Positions 32,175 to 33,899 of a DNA stretch of 33,899 nucleotides are shown in pieces. Below the pieces are notes generated by a model, which made no database searches, was not told the origin of the DNA, and saw only the letters and a list, made by a program, of their open reading frames with translations. The stretch comes from Pseudomonas folii (GTDB taxonomy: Bacteria > Pseudomonadota > Gammaproteobacteria > Pseudomonadales > Pseudomonadaceae). The translations under genes and the position numbers were made by a program. Where the stretch lies: positions 1 through 33,899 of the forward strand of contig NZ_JACONW010000058.1 of assembly GCF_014357575.1 (NCBI RefSeq), in the 5' to 3' direction. How positions within the stretch are numbered: position 1 is the first letter of the stretch; each line of letters opens with the position of its first letter.

Positions 32175-32608
32175 CAGCGTTGCGCCCAATAATCCTGGAT
32201 GATCAGCAAATGCTGAGAGGTAACCGGAAGTTGACGATCGAGGGGCACCACAGCGGACGGCTCACGCCACAGCAGCAGGGGGGAGCGCGAAAAACTGGAC
32301 GACAACGCCTGCCCGAGCAGATCAATCGGCACATCGGGCTCCCAACTGGTGGGCAACCAAAGGCCAGGCGCTCGCTCATCCATTGCTGCGTACTCCACGC
32401 CATCGACCCATGGCAATTCGCCGACAGCACCGGACACTACCATCACATCGCGATTGGCTGTGACTTGCAGGCGTTCTGCCTGCTCGGTCGGCATCAAGGA
32501 CAGCCGTGCGTGCAAACGCCGTGCTGCCTCGCCCCACGCGACGGCAGCCCGGGGTTCGGCTGGAGTCAGACGAGGCCGCCAACTCCAGGTCTTTGCGTAG
32601 CCACTCAC
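32174..32608 (-). CDS. Small bpX-type protein of the ternary system (possibly bpX5)
   Basis: A 144-residue protein with no membrane segment or metal motif, rich in Trp and Pro (YAKTWSWRPRLTPAEPRAAV at the N-terminus, PGLWLPTSWEPDVPIDLL in the middle). By size and position between the MoxR ATPase and the vWA/propeller gene it fits the small bpX5-type component of MoxR-vWA-beta-propeller systems, but I recognise it mainly from context. It starts with GTG at 32608, overlapping the MoxR stop as GTGA, and ends by overlapping the next ATG. Such tight coupling suggests fixed stoichiometry. Confidence 0.55.
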   Translation of the reverse strand: MSGYAKTWSWRPRLTPAEPRAAVAWGEAARRLHARLSLMPTEQAERLQVTANRDVMVVSGAVGELPWVDGVEYAAMDERAPGLWLPTSWEPDVPIDLLGQALSSSFSRSPLLLWREPSAVVPLDRQLPVTSQHLLIIQDYWAQR

Positions 32609-33726
32609 GCCGAGGTCGACAGCAACTGGGCCAGTTGCCCACGGACTTCCTGCAAGCGTGCCGGTATGGTCTGGGTGTTGAAGTTGGCATCGATCTCGCG
32701 AAGCAAGCCTTCAAGCAAAGGGCTGGCCGGTGTCTCGCTCCGGGCCAGGTAGTCCTCGGCCGTTTCCAGCAGACGGCTGAGCCGCGACATCGGCTGCAGG
32801 GTCGCCTCCTCTACGGCACTGAACAAATGACTGTTGCTGGACTGCGCAAAAATGTCACGCAGGACTTCGCGACCGTGCTGCTGAATTTCCTTGCTCGGCA
32901 ACACATACAGCAGCGGCCACAGGTCTGCATCACTGGCCTGAAGGCGCCCGCCCAGCAATGCGGCTGCCGCGATCAGTCGCTGAGACTTGACGATGCGGCG
33001 GTCCGAGAGCTGGATACCGGCCTCACGCAGACGCCGAATTGCGCGAGCCAGTGAAGACCGAACCTGAGTCAGATCAACCTGTTTCAGCGCCTGTCCCAGA
33101 GTGTCCAGCTGGCTCAAGCCCAATAGCTGCTGAACCGGGCGTTGCTCCGACTGCCAGCCACCCGCCAACATGGCCTCCAACTGGTTGTCAGGGACTGATT
33201 CAACGAACAGGTGCAACAGGAAGCGGTCACCGAACGCTGCCAGTGCCTCGTCGTCCGGCAAGCCATTCGCCGCACCGACACAGACGCGCAGCGGGCACTG
33301 GATCTGCGTATGACCGCGGCGAAAGCGCCGCTCGTTGAGCACGCCCAGCAACGTATTGAGGATGGCTGTAGATCCCAGAAAGACCTCGTCGAGAAACACG
33401 ATGTCGGCCTCAGGGAGCATGCCACTGACATCGGTCTCGACGGTGCCTTCGCGCAACTTCTTGAGGTCCACCGCACCGAACAGCTCGGAAGGTTCGGTAA
33501 AGCGCCCCAGCAGGTATTCGAAATAACGTCCGCCCATGGATTGGGCCACACGCCGCACCACAGCGCTCTTGGCAGTACCCGGCGGGCCGATCACCAGAAT
33601 GTGCTCCTGGGCAACTGCAGCCAGGACAATCAACTCGGCCAGTTGCTCACGTCCAACCAGCCCTTCGGTGGCGACACGAACAGCCTGGCGAATGTGCAAT
33701 GCAGCGCTCTGCAATGAGGCAATCAT
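32605..33726 (-). CDS. MoxR-family AAA+ ATPase
   Basis: A 373-residue MoxR/RavA-type AAA+ ATPase, first gene of the operon. Walker A is GPPGTAKS (47-54), Walker B VFLDE (110-114), sensor-1 asparagine in GAANGLPDD, and an arginine-finger region in AFGDRFLLHL. The C-terminal lid helices follow and a further helical part to the end. MoxR proteins act as chaperone-like remodelers with vWA partners, as in RavA-ViaA and methanol dehydrogenase maturation. AAGGAAG lies 6 bases before the ATG. The adjacent genes identify the three-part (ATPase, vWA, beta-propeller) version. The 135 bases upstream are AT-richer than the genes and probably hold the promoter, but no convincing -35/-10 pair could be picked. 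Confidence 0.9.
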   Translation of the reverse strand: MIASLQSAALHIRQAVRVATEGLVGREQLAELIVLAAVAQEHILVIGPPGTAKSAVVRRVAQSMGGRYFEYLLGRFTEPSELFGAVDLKKLREGTVETDVSGMLPEADIVFLDEVFLGSTAILNTLLGVLNERRFRRGHTQIQCPLRVCVGAANGLPDDEALAAFGDRFLLHLFVESVPDNQLEAMLAGGWQSEQRPVQQLLGLSQLDTLGQALKQVDLTQVRSSLARAIRRLREAGIQLSDRRIVKSQRLIAAAALLGGRLQASDADLWPLLYVLPSKEIQQHGREVLRDIFAQSSNSHLFSAVEEATLQPMSRLSRLLETAEDYLARSETPASPLLEGLLREIDANFNTQTIPARLQEVRGQLAQLLSTSA

Positions 33727-33862
33727 GGGGTCTTCCTTGAAACTGAAGCCGCAGATTCTGCCTGACGCTGACCTCGACGGACAAGTTTAGTAACAGGATT
33801 AATGTCAGTTTTCGGATAGTTGAATATTGTTTGATAGGGGCGGCCAAGTATTCCTGACAACA

Positions 33863-33899
33863 CGCTGTCGTGCAGCAAACACAGGACCTGTAGGAGTGA
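33863..33899. repeat. REP-like sequence, families C and B, cut by the window end
   Basis: CGCTGTCGTGCAGCAAACAC at 33863-33882 repeats 19376-19395 with one change, and is followed by CTGTAGGAGTGA, the beginning of the family B REP seen at 2492-2559. The window stops inside the element. Confidence 0.7.

Noticed and set aside
31697..32752. A 351-codon open frame antisense to the ternary-system genes
   Set aside because: Crosses three coupled genes on the other strand and gives Arg/Pro-rich translation without motifs.

Overview
The window looks like a chromosomal stretch of a Pseudomonas of the fluorescens/syringae/putida type. The basis is its GC-rich codon use, typical Pseudomonas gene families (carnitine dehydrogenase plus partner thioesterase, a PaoC-like molybdoenzyme subunit, DUF2269, a DCC-family protein), and several families of short inverted REP-like repeats with the CTGTAGGAG and GAGCAAGCTC cores common in Pseudomonas intergenic DNA. 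I see no tRNA, rRNA, CRISPR, insertion sequence or phage gene.

Left part (1-9.6 kb): a carnitine-degradation pair (cdhA, cdhB) interrupted by repeats; a TspO/MBR membrane protein with a very strong terminator; an orphan PaoC-like molybdopterin subunit followed by a LysR regulator; an MDR oxidoreductase with a WYL-domain regulator; and an Amt-type transporter behind a clean sigma-54 promoter.

Central part (10-19.2 kb): a seven-gene minus-strand operon for methylated amines. In transcription order it is dmmA-dmmB-dmmC-dmmD-purU-tmm-tdm. Tmm oxidises trimethylamine to TMAO, Tdm (DUF1989 plus GcvT fusion) splits TMAO into dimethylamine and formaldehyde, and DmmABC (iron-sulfur flavin reductase, DUF3445 haem protein, small Cys-rich subunit) demethylates dimethylamine. 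DmmD and the Tdm C-terminus can load the C1 unit onto tetrahydrofolate, and PurU releases it as formate. A divergent regulator with inverted architecture (LuxR-type HTH first, PAS-like domain second) sits upstream. The intergenic region carries a NarL-like 7-2-7 palindrome placed to serve both promoters. Genes for methylamine use beyond this step are not in the window.

Right part (19.2-33.9 kb): a saccharopine-dehydrogenase-like/DUF2269 pair; a polytopic membrane protein; a membrane metallophosphoesterase coupled to a DCC thiol-disulfide protein; a RidA-family protein lacking the catalytic Arg; a decayed alcohol dehydrogenase; a PPOX-family flavoprotein; a chemoreceptor behind a near-perfect FliA (sigma-28) promoter; and a four-gene minus-strand operon that I read as a MoxR-vWA-beta-propeller (bpX) ternary system. 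That operon holds a MoxR AAA+ ATPase, a small bpX-type protein, a degenerate-vWA/beta-propeller fusion, and a 968-residue membrane-anchored solenoid/beta-propeller protein. It and the amine operon are the two parts most worth attention.
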